Below, in pieces: positions 57,629 through 64,000 of a DNA stretch of 64,000 bases (the stretch's first letter is position 1; each line of letters starts with the position of its first letter). Origin of the DNA: JBCBSP01 sp039819095 (GTDB lineage: Bacteria > Pseudomonadota > Alphaproteobacteria > Caulobacterales > Maricaulaceae); the NCBI GenBank assembly GCA_039819095.1, contig JBCBSP010000003.1, forward strand, positions 186,001 through 250,000. Reading direction: 5' to 3'. Under the pieces are notes generated by a model. The model was not told where the DNA came from. It made no database searches and saw only the letters and a list, made by a program, of their open reading frames with translations. Both the position numbers and the translations under genes were made by a program.

Positions 57629-58663
57629 ATGACCGATACGCCCGACTATGACGGCCCGAGCCGCGTCCTCTCCGGCATGCAGCCGACCGGAGGCCTTCAT
57701 CTTGGCAATTATCTCGGCGCGCTGAAGAACTGGGTGAAGCTTCAGGACGGCGAGGCTGAATGCCTCTACTGCGTCGTGGACATGCACGCCATCACGGTGG
57801 AGCATGAGGCCGACAAACTCCCTGACCGGGTGCGCTCCGCCGCCGCCGCCTATATGGCCTCTGGCGTTGACCCGTCTCGCTCGAGCATCTTCGCTCAGTC
57901 CAGCGTGCAAGCCCATGCCGAGCTTGCCTGGATCTTCCAGTGCGTGGCGCGCCTGGGCTGGCTGGAGCGCATGACACAGTTCAAGGACAAGGCGGGCAAG
58001 GACGCCCAGCGCGCCAGCGTCGGGCTCTTCACCTATCCGGTGCTGCAGGCCGCCGACATCCTTGTTTACAAGGCCACCCATGTTCCGGTTGGCGAGGACC
58101 AGAAGCAGCATCTGGAGCTGTCGCGCGATATCGCCGGGCGCTTCAATCGCGATTTCGGCGCTGGTGAAGCGGTCTTCCCGCTGCCGGAACCGGTGATTCA
58201 GGGGCCCGGTGCGCGGATCATGTCGTTGAAGGACGGCGCTTCAAAAATGTCGAAATCCGATCCAAGCGATAATTCGCGGATCAATCTTGACGACGATGCG
58301 GACACGATTGCCCGCAAGATCAAGAAAGCAAAGACCGACCCGGAGCCGCTGCCTGAAACGACCCAGGAGCTGGAAGCCCGGCCGGAAGCGCGCAATCTCG
58401 TCGGCATTTTCGCTGCGCTCACCGGTCGGAGCGCCTCGGACGTGCTCCGTGAATATGCCGGGCAGGGCTTCGGTGTCTTCAAGCCGGCGCTGGCGGAAGC
58501 GGCGGTGGAGTTCCTCGCGCCCATCTCCGGCGAGTACGCCCGTCTGATTTCCGACAAGGCTGAGATCGACCGGGTGCTCGAAGCCGGCGCCGAGCGCGCG
58601 AACGCTGTCGCCGAACCGGTGATCGCCGAAGCCCGTCGCCGTGTGGGATATTGGGGCGCCTGA
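57629..58663 (+). CDS. trpS: Tryptophanyl-tRNA synthetase
   Basis: Class I aminoacyl-tRNA synthetase, 344 residues. The HIGH-type motif is TGGLHLGNYLGAL (about residues 19-31) and the KMSKS motif is SKMSKSDPSD (about 205-214); GEDQKQHLELSRDI is the usual tRNA synthetase Ib segment. The ATG at 57629 begins the family sequence; an open frame from 57479 lies inside murJ. A short GCCTC/GAGGC dyad lies upstream, but there is no Trp-rich leader peptide. Confidence 0.96.
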   Translation: MTDTPDYDGPSRVLSGMQPTGGLHLGNYLGALKNWVKLQDGEAECLYCVVDMHAITVEHEADKLPDRVRSAAAAYMASGVDPSRSSIFAQSSVQAHAELAWIFQCVARLGWLERMTQFKDKAGKDAQRASVGLFTYPVLQAADILVYKATHVPVGEDQKQHLELSRDIAGRFNRDFGAGEAVFPLPEPVIQGPGARIMSLKDGASKMSKSDPSDNSRINLDDDADTIARKIKKAKTDPEPLPETTQELEARPEARNLVGIFAALTGRSASDVLREYAGQGFGVFKPALAEAAVEFLAPISGEYARLISDKAEIDRVLEAGAERANAVAEPVIAEARRRVGYWGA

Positions 58664-58733
58664 TTTGAGCTTGCGCCCGCTGCTAAATCGCGGTCAATGC
58701 CGCCTAATGATCCCGTTTGTCAGGAGATACGCC

Positions 58734-59414
58734 ATGAAGTCGCGTTTTGCCATTATCGCCGGCGTCAGCGCCCTCGCGCTCGCCGCCTGCAGCGACCGCT
58801 CTGAGACCGAGGCGGAAGCCGAAGCCGCGGAAGCACAGGCCGAAGCCGCCCAAGGGGCCGCCGAAGAAGCATCGACTGAAACCGAAAGCCTGCTCGACCA
58901 GGCCTCCGACGCGGTATCGGAAGCCGCCGCTGATGCGGCGGGTGCAGCCAGCGAAACCGCAGACTCGGTCGGTGGAGTGGTTTCCGACGCGATGGGTGAA
59001 GCCACTGACGCGGCCAACAGCGTGCTCGGCCAGATGGATGGCGAAGCGCAATTTCGCCTCACCGGAGCCTGGGTCCGCACCCCGCCGTCCGGGCGCGATG
59101 TGACCGCCGCCTATCTGAAGATCGAAGGACCGGAAGGTGTTAGCCTGGTTTCCGCCTCCTCTCCCTCGGTGGAGCGGATCGAGCTTCACACCCATATCGA
59201 TGATAACGGGGTGATGCGGATGCGCCCGGTCGAAGCGATCGCGCTTGATAGCGGCGAAGCCCAGCTTCAGCCCGGTGGCTTGCATCTGATGCTGTACGGT
59301 CTCGGCGAAGACGTCACCGAGAACAGCGCCATCAATATAGAACTGGTGTTTGATACCGGCCTTGAGACCAATGCGATCTTTCAGGTCCGCTCCCAGGCGC
59401 CGGCTGGCGAGTAA
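58734..59414 (+). CDS. Lipoprotein with PCu(A)C copper-chaperone domain
   Basis: 226-residue periplasmic protein. The lipobox ALAAC (Cys19) follows a short signal peptide. Residues about 20-100 form an Ala/Glu-rich low-complexity region (EAEAEAAEAQAEAAQGAAEE and so on), probably an extended or helical spacer. The C-terminal DUF461/PCuAC domain shows the copper-ligand pattern HxxxxxxxMRM...GGLHLML (His and Met spacing H...M...HxM). Such proteins deliver Cu(I) to the CuA site of cytochrome oxidase. AGGAGA lies before the ATG. No oxidase or SCO gene is nearby. Confidence 0.88.
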   Translation: MKSRFAIIAGVSALALAACSDRSETEAEAEAAEAQAEAAQGAAEEASTETESLLDQASDAVSEAAADAAGAASETADSVGGVVSDAMGEATDAANSVLGQMDGEAQFRLTGAWVRTPPSGRDVTAAYLKIEGPEGVSLVSASSPSVERIELHTHIDDNGVMRMRPVEAIALDSGEAQLQPGGLHLMLYGLGEDVTENSAINIELVFDTGLETNAIFQVRSQAPAGE

Positions 59415-59426
59415 GGGTGATCCGGT

Positions 59427-60032
59427 TCAGCGGCGGAGCATGACGTAAAACGCGCCCGCCCCGCCATGGCGGCGATGGGCGGGCGCGTAACCGGACGCGA
59501 GTTCAGTGAAATCGGGTTGCGTCATCCACTCTGTGAAGCTGCGGCGCAGCACGCCGGGAAGAGCGCGGGCGTCCGGATCCCAGCTTTCATACCGTCGGGC
59601 CTGAACCGCGTGCGGCGCGACACCTTTGCCAGTGATGACAAGAACGGTGCGTTCGCCGTCATGATGTCGGCGGAGAAGAAAGCGCAGCAGAACCTGCCGG
59701 GCTTTCGCCTGCGTCAATCCGTGAAGGTCGATACGGCTTTCCACTTCAACATGGCCGCGGCGGATCTTCTTTTCCCCGCTGCGGTCGACAGCCGGGCGCA
59801 TCCGCACCGATTCGGGCGAAGCGGTCGCTCCGAGCTTTGCCGGCGCGCTCATGGCGCGCGGCGCAGCGGATGCCTTTAGCGGCTGAGGATCATCGAAGGG
59901 CTCGAAAAGCGGCGGAGCCGGCTTCGCCGTCTTGGCGGACGGTTCCAGGCGGCGGACCGTGCGGGCGACCCTGTTCCACACCTCCGCCTCATCCGGGCGA
60001 AGAGAGCGCCCGTCCGGGTTCCGGCGCTTCAT
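59427..60032 (-). CDS. Smr-domain protein
   Basis: 201-residue protein with a basic, disordered N-terminal half and a C-terminal Smr (MutS2-related) domain: ESRIDLHGLTQAKARQVLLR, VLVITGKG (TGxG) and GGAGAFYVMLRR. Stand-alone Smr proteins are predicted nicking or RNA-cleaving nucleases. The ATG at 60032 overlaps the MltA stop by 4 bp (ATGA). The tim44-mltA-smr order on one strand is conserved in related genomes. Substrate unknown. Confidence 0.88.
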   Translation of the reverse strand: MKRRNPDGRSLRPDEAEVWNRVARTVRRLEPSAKTAKPAPPLFEPFDDPQPLKASAAPRAMSAPAKLGATASPESVRMRPAVDRSGEKKIRRGHVEVESRIDLHGLTQAKARQVLLRFLLRRHHDGERTVLVITGKGVAPHAVQARRYESWDPDARALPGVLRRSFTEWMTQPDFTELASGYAPAHRRHGGAGAFYVMLRR

Positions 60033-61303
60033 GACAGTCGCGCTGCAATCGAACGGGGAAGCAGCACCGTCCACCGCGCGCCCGGATCGTTCTGCCGACC
60101 GGCGCGGTCTCCCGCCTCCGGCCCCCAGCCGTAGAAAAGATCGCCGCGCACCGGGCCGGTAATCGCGCCGCCCGCATCCTGGGCGACCACAAGGCCGGAC
60201 CAGTTTGGCGCTCCGGGAAGGTTGGCCTCCACAAAGATCGGCGCGCCCCAGGCCTGGTGCTGCGGATCGACCGCCATGCTGCCCATCGGCGTCAATGGGA
60301 CGCCCTCCGCGCCAAGCGGGCCAAGATGCGGATCGGTGACCGGGGCGAGCCGGAAAAAGACATAGCGCGGGTTCTCGTTGAACAGCTCTGTCCAAGCCTG
60401 TGGACCGCGAGCGCGAAGCCAAGCCTGGATATCCTGCTTGGAGGCTTGACCCGGCCTGAGCTCGCCGCGATCCAGCAGGATGCGACCGATGGAGACATAG
60501 CCATGACCATTATGGGCGGCGAAGGCCGCGCGGGCCTCGCGGCCATCGGGATAATGAAGACGCCCGGACCCTTGAATCTGCAGGAAAAAGACATCAATCG
60601 GACGACCCCAGGCCAGCGGCGCGCCGATCCCGTAGCGCTCGATCTCTGCGCGGGTTGGGGCGCGTTCGCGCCCTGGCGTCCATCGCGGCTGCGGATGTTC
60701 GATGGAGCCGATCAACGCAGTTAGCCCGCCGGAGGTCTCCGCTTGCGGCTGCAGGGTCGGGGCCGCACGGATCGCCATGGAGAATTCCGCATCTGGAGCG
60801 TCGCGAACCTCAACAAAGGGTTCGTAATAACCGGTCAGCCGACCCTGACCGCCAAGCCGGGCAGGCGTGAACCAGGTCTCAAAGAAGCCGCGAGCTTCAG
60901 CGGCGGCACTGGCCTGGGCGTGAATGAGCGCCGCCGCCGCGCAGGCCGGGCGCCAGTCTTGAGCCTGTCCCGCGAAAGCGCTGGTGCGCGCCACCGGCGC
61001 CTCGTCGGCCAGGCTGAGAATCCGCGCGCAGCTTTGCTGGAAGGCCGCCAGGGCCGGGCGTGCATCATGATCTGACCAGCCGCGCAGAGCGGTATAATCC
61101 GTCAAGGCCAGCGACTGCGATAATTGTGAAGCGTCCGGTCGCGTCGCTGACGATGAAGAGCCCGACCCGCCAGCGCACGCCGCGAGCAGCGCACACATTG
61201 ATGTCAGGACCGTGAGGCAAAAACCCCGGCTGCGCCTAGGAGTCTGAATCCGGCGCCGGCTTGACCCCAGCCAGGGCCCAATTCGGATTGGCGTCGCTGA
61301 CAT
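60029..61303 (-). CDS. mltA: Membrane-bound lytic murein transglycosylase A
   Basis: Peptidoglycan lytic transglycosylase anchored in the outer membrane as a lipoprotein: basic segment RRSRG, hydrophobic stretch and lipobox LLAAC. The MltA barrel has LTGYYEPFVEV and IDVFFLQIQGSGRL; the 3D domain ends with FVEANLPG and the catalytic-Asp segment GWGPEAGDRAG. The start is uncertain. ATG 61303 gives 424 residues and overlaps the upstream Tim44-like gene by 68 bp. Closer to the signal peptide there is only an ATT at 61249 or a CTG at 61270, and the ATG at 61198 would leave too short a signal. Confidence 0.9.
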   Translation of the reverse strand: MSATPIRIGPWLGSSRRRIQTPRRSRGFCLTVLTSMCALLAACAGGSGSSSSATRPDASQLSQSLALTDYTALRGWSDHDARPALAAFQQSCARILSLADEAPVARTSAFAGQAQDWRPACAAAALIHAQASAAAEARGFFETWFTPARLGGQGRLTGYYEPFVEVRDAPDAEFSMAIRAAPTLQPQAETSGGLTALIGSIEHPQPRWTPGRERAPTRAEIERYGIGAPLAWGRPIDVFFLQIQGSGRLHYPDGREARAAFAAHNGHGYVSIGRILLDRGELRPGQASKQDIQAWLRARGPQAWTELFNENPRYVFFRLAPVTDPHLGPLGAEGVPLTPMGSMAVDPQHQAWGAPIFVEANLPGAPNWSGLVVAQDAGGAITGPVRGDLFYGWGPEAGDRAGRQNDPGARWTVLLPRSIAARLS

Positions 61304-61904
61304 CGCGCTCGAAGCTCCAGATCTCCCGCACCGTATCCAGCCGGGATAGATCTCCGGCGATGCGCTGGCCATCGCTGTCGCGCGTCTCGCTCGCCAGCTC
61401 GGCGGTGAACCGAACCTTTACCCTGGCCCGGTTCGCGTTAAGAGAAGCTTCCTCAAACTCGGACGAGACCAGACGCTCCACCTCAGTGCGCAGCTCCTGA
61501 CCAGCTTCCTCACGCGCAGTGATCGCTGCGTCATACTTGGCGAAGACTTTCGGGGCCAGAAGGGTTTTCAACGTATCTCGGTCGCCATCGGCAAAAGCCG
61601 TCAGGATCATCTCATAGGCCTGACGCGCGCCCGCCATGAAACCGCCTGGGTCAAAGCTGGGATCCGTCCCGGCGATGGCCGACAGACCTTCACCCGCAGG
61701 CCCGGAAAAGGCGCCGGCCGCCCGGCGCTCATCCAGCTCGATCGGCGCCTGTTCTGAGTTCACCTCGCGCTCAAGCTCACGCGAGCGCGCTTCAGCGGCG
61801 TGCTCTTCAGGCGAACGACCTGTCGGTTTGCCCAGGAGCATGTAGAGGCGAACCGCAAAGAAGACGGCCAACCCGGCGAAAAAGAGAATCTGCAGAATAT
61901 CCAT
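61236..61904 (-). CDS. Tim44/TimA-family inner-membrane protein
   Basis: 222 residues: one N-terminal membrane helix (ILQILFFAGLAVFFAVRLYM), a charged linker, then a Tim44-like domain (about residues 85-215) with FMAGARQAYEMILTAFADGD and VREIWSFERDV. Mitochondrial Tim44 links Hsp70 to the import channel; bacterial homologues (TimA of Caulobacter) are membrane proteins of uncertain role. It lies directly upstream of mltA and divergent from secB, across about 220 bp. Confidence 0.88.
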   Translation of the reverse strand: MDILQILFFAGLAVFFAVRLYMLLGKPTGRSPEEHAAEARSRELEREVNSEQAPIELDERRAAGAFSGPAGEGLSAIAGTDPSFDPGGFMAGARQAYEMILTAFADGDRDTLKTLLAPKVFAKYDAAITAREEAGQELRTEVERLVSSEFEEASLNANRARVKVRFTAELASETRDSDGQRIAGDLSRLDTVREIWSFERDVSDANPNWALAGVKPAPDSDS

Positions 61905-62125
61905 CTCGGCGACGCGATCCCGGAAACTTCGGACTGAGCCCTTATATAGGCTTGGAGCAGCCTGTCGTCAGCTGCGCTGCGCTTGTCGGCGCGCAAGCTG
62001 CATGCTACCCGCCCGCGCAATGACCGCGAAGGCGGTCTTTGCACCTGGCCGGATAAAACCCGGCCCCGCGCGCGAACGGAATGATCCTGAGCACGTGGTT
62101 TTCAATTCACTGGACGAGATCTGAC

Positions 62126-62650
62126 ATGACCGATGCGCCCGCCAACCCGACCCCGCCCGCCGACGCCGGGGTCGACCAGCAACCCGTTATTCGAGTTCTG
62201 GGTCAATACCTTAAGGATCTATCATTTGAGAATCCGGGCGCACCCGCCAGCCTGCGCGGCCAGGGCCAGCCGCAAATCCGACTGCAGATCGACGTTCGCG
62301 CCCGGGCGGTTGAAGAAAACGCCTATGAGGTGGAGCTGCTGCTGAATGCTGAAGCTGAACGCGAAGGCGCAAAGGTGTTTATCGCCGAGCTGTCCTATGC
62401 CGGCCTGTTCCAGATCGAAAATGTCGATGATCGCGCCCGCGAACCCTTCCTGCTGATTGAGGCGCCGCGCATCATCTTCCCCTTCGCCCGGCGCATCCTG
62501 TCCGACGCGACGCGCGATGGCGGCTTCCCGCCGCTCATGCTGGAGCCGGTTGATTTCGCCGCGCTCTATCGCCAGCGCCTCGCCCAGGCCCAGCAGCAAG
62601 CCCAATCGCAGACCGTGCCTGACGCACCCAATGGCGGCGGCGCCGCTTAA
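62126..62650 (+). CDS. secB: Protein-export chaperone SecB
   Basis: Tetrameric cytosolic chaperone that keeps preproteins unfolded and hands them to SecA. 174 residues. Conserved parts are VLGQYLKDLSFENPGAP, the strand IRLQIDVRARAVEENAYEVE, VFIAELSYAGLFQIENV and the C-terminal half LLIEAPRIIFPFARRIL and GGFPPLMLEPVDF. The ATG at 62126 was chosen for family length. The stop overlaps dnaQ on the other strand by 4 bp. The adhesin and the lipoproteins of this window are Sec substrates. Confidence 0.96.
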   Translation: MTDAPANPTPPADAGVDQQPVIRVLGQYLKDLSFENPGAPASLRGQGQPQIRLQIDVRARAVEENAYEVELLLNAEAEREGAKVFIAELSYAGLFQIENVDDRAREPFLLIEAPRIIFPFARRILSDATRDGGFPPLMLEPVDFAALYRQRLAQAQQQAQSQTVPDAPNGGGAA

Positions 62651-63354
62651 GACGCTTCGTCTTTGAGAAGCCCGGCGCTCCGCCAGATCGTCTCGCCATC
62701 CAGCGAGCTGATAAAGGCGGCGTGCCGGGCGCGCTCCTCCGGTGAAGAGAGCGGAGCGAGCGGGCGCGGACGCGCGGAACGCTCCGGGTAGACCACGGCG
62801 GCAGAGCTGTCGCTCGCCGCCATGAAGTCGAGCGCCTTGGCGCGCCCCCCATTCAGCTCAAGATAAACCTCGGCCAGAAGATAGGCGTCTATCAGAGCCC
62901 CGTGCTTGGTCCGGCTGTCCAGCGAGATATCAAACCGTTTGCACAAGGCGTCGAGGCTAGCCGGCGCGCCGGGGAATTTCTCCCGCGCCATGGCTGCGGT
63001 ATCGACGAAGCGCGCCGGCGCAATGGGCGTCCGCCCGCAGCGTTCAAGCTCCATATTGATGAAGCCCATATCGAAGCGGGCATTGTGGGCGACAAGCGGG
63101 GAATCACCGACAAACTCCAGGAACGCGTCGGCTACGCCCTCGAATTTCGGCTCATCCTTCAACTTCTCCCAGGTATGGCCTGTAATCGCGGCGGCCTCGG
63201 CGGGGACTTCGCGTTCAGGATTGACGAGCCGTCTGAGCTCCCTGCCGGTCGCGATCAGGTCAATCACCTCCACGCAACCGATCTCGGTGATGCGATCGCC
63301 CTCATCAGGGTAGAAACCGGTCGTCTCGGTATCAAAGATGATTTCGCGTTTCAC
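62647..63354 (-). CDS. dnaQ: DNA polymerase III epsilon subunit (3'-5' proofreading exonuclease)
   Basis: Proofreading subunit of the replicase. About 235 residues. All DEDDh exonuclease motifs are present: Exo I FDTETTG, Exo II AHNARFDMGFI and Exo III KHGALIDAYLLAEVY (His and Asp). The C-terminal tail is shortened and Ala/Pro-rich relative to E. coli. GTG at 63354 overlaps the coaE stop (GTGA) and is favoured; an ATG four codons earlier (63366) is possible. Confidence 0.95.
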   Translation of the reverse strand: MKREIIFDTETTGFYPDEGDRITEIGCVEVIDLIATGRELRRLVNPEREVPAEAAAITGHTWEKLKDEPKFEGVADAFLEFVGDSPLVAHNARFDMGFINMELERCGRTPIAPARFVDTAAMAREKFPGAPASLDALCKRFDISLDSRTKHGALIDAYLLAEVYLELNGGRAKALDFMAASDSSAAVVYPERSARPRPLAPLSSPEERARHAAFISSLDGETIWRSAGLLKDEAS

Positions 63355-63941
63355 GGTCCGGTCCATTCCTTCAGCGCGGCGCGCACCTGATCACGGGCCG
63401 CTTCAATGCCTCTGGAGCTGTCAATCACGATGTCGGCGCGCGCTCGCTTTTCCGAATCAGGCATTTGACGCGCCAGTATGGCCTTGAACTTGTCTTCATT
63501 CATCCCCGGTCGGGCCAGCACCCGTTCACGCTGGACCGCATAGGGGGCGCTGACGACCATCACATGATCCACCTCGGCGTCCATGCCGGTTTCGAACAGA
63601 AGCGGTATATCGAACACGACAAAGCCAGCGCCCGCCTGGCGTGCAGTCTCAACAAAGCGCGCTCGTGCTTCGGCGACCAGCGGGTGGACGATCTTCTCCA
63701 AAGCCTCAAAGCGGGAGGGATCGGCCTGGAGAAGATCCGAAAGCCTGTCGCGATCCACCGCTCCACTCTTAATCGCGCCAGGAAAAGCCCGGCGAATCGG
63801 TTCCACGGCACCCCCGCCCACACCATAGAGCCGCCCCACAGCCGCATCAGCGTCAAACACCGGGCAGCCCTCATCAGCCAGCAGCCCGGCCGTTGTGGTC
63901 TTGCCCATGCCGATAGAGCCCGTCAGACCAATCGTTTTCAT
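63351..63941 (-). CDS. coaE: Dephospho-CoA kinase
   Basis: Final step of coenzyme A synthesis, phosphorylating the ribose 3'-OH of dephospho-CoA. 196 residues. The P-loop is TGSIGMGKTT (residues 7-16), followed by CPVFDADAAVGRLY, the CoA-binding FVVFDIPLLFETGMD and the lid region RVLARPGMNEDKFKAILARQ. The ATG overlaps the upstream stop (ATGA), so it is translated together with the fragment at 63938-64000 and with dnaQ. Confidence 0.95.
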   Translation of the reverse strand: MKTIGLTGSIGMGKTTTAGLLADEGCPVFDADAAVGRLYGVGGGAVEPIRRAFPGAIKSGAVDRDRLSDLLQADPSRFEALEKIVHPLVAEARARFVETARQAGAGFVVFDIPLLFETGMDAEVDHVMVVSAPYAVQRERVLARPGMNEDKFKAILARQMPDSEKRARADIVIDSSRGIEAARDQVRAALKEWTGP

Positions 63942-64000
63942 CTCCGCAATCCCAGCGCGCCCGCCAACAGGCTGCGCATGTCCAACTTGGGCGGCGGCGC
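63938..64000 (-). CDS. aroE: C-terminal end of a gene upstream of coaE, probably shikimate dehydrogenase
   Basis: Only the last 20 codons and the TGA lie in the window, ending MRSLLAGALGLRR, with a 4-bp overlap onto coaE. The sequence is too short to identify. The aroE name rests only on the common alphaproteobacterial order aroE-coaE-dnaQ-secB. Confidence 0.45.
   Translation of the reverse strand, partial: APPPKLDMRSLLAGALGLRR

Overview
The window is GC-rich chromosomal DNA from an alphaproteobacterium. Gene content and order (rsmB-rpe-purH, tsaB-rimI-fur-miaB-phoH-ybeY-corC-lnt-metK, rdgB-hemW, maeB/mutS, glnD-murJ-trpS, aroE-coaE-dnaQ-secB) fit the Caulobacterales/Maricaulales branch (Maricaulis or Oceanicaulis-like, marine and prosthecate). 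That placement is inferred from synteny and protein flavour; there is no rRNA to confirm it. Almost all of the DNA is coding, with short gaps, many 4-bp ATGA/GTGA overlaps and several GTG or TTG starts. No tRNA, rRNA, CRISPR array, transposase or integrase was seen.

Layout. 1-9802 (+): end of rsmB, rpe, a heparinase II/III-like protein, a membrane-anchored sugar-nucleotide 4,6-dehydratase, purH, an alpha/beta hydrolase, a lipoprotein and an alanine:cation symporter, closed by a strong intrinsic terminator. 9858-11409 (-): a DUF3445 (heme-dependent N-demethylase-like) gene, a VanZ-like gene and a small unknown. 11538-22734 (mostly +): phhB, a NifU-type scaffold, a nitroreductase, tsaB, rimI, fur, then the long colinear run miaB-phoH-ybeY-corC-lnt-xre-metK for tRNA/rRNA maturation, lipoprotein acylation and SAM synthesis. 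22746-33100: dapF, rph, an inserted block (unknown protein, HTH regulator, DUF2975 membrane protein, 38-aa membrane peptide), rdgB, hemW, an LpoA-like lipoprotein, yraN, a BON lipoprotein and comM. 33190-41606: a hybrid histidine kinase, an AmpG-like permease, maeB and mutS. 41734-52707 (-): a giant trimeric autotransporter adhesin of about 3,270 residues and an AraC-type regulator, lying between mutS and glnD. 53108-64000: glnD, murJ, trpS, a copper-chaperone-like lipoprotein, the smr-mltA-tim44 run on the minus strand, secB, dnaQ, coaE and a fragment that is probably aroE.

Most of the window is housekeeping. The accessory and most interesting parts are four. First is the adhesin, with seven beta-roll heads, four C-x17-C units, six aspartate-rich loops, a gapless 840-bp internal repeat and a polar-core stalk. 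Second is the small peptide/DUF2975/HTH operon, with a promoter and paired 21-bp-spaced operator-like repeats. Third is the metK leader, where two long hairpins occur and one buries the ribosome binding site. Fourth is a histidine kinase whose pseudo-receiver plus receiver layout recalls Caulobacter ShkA.
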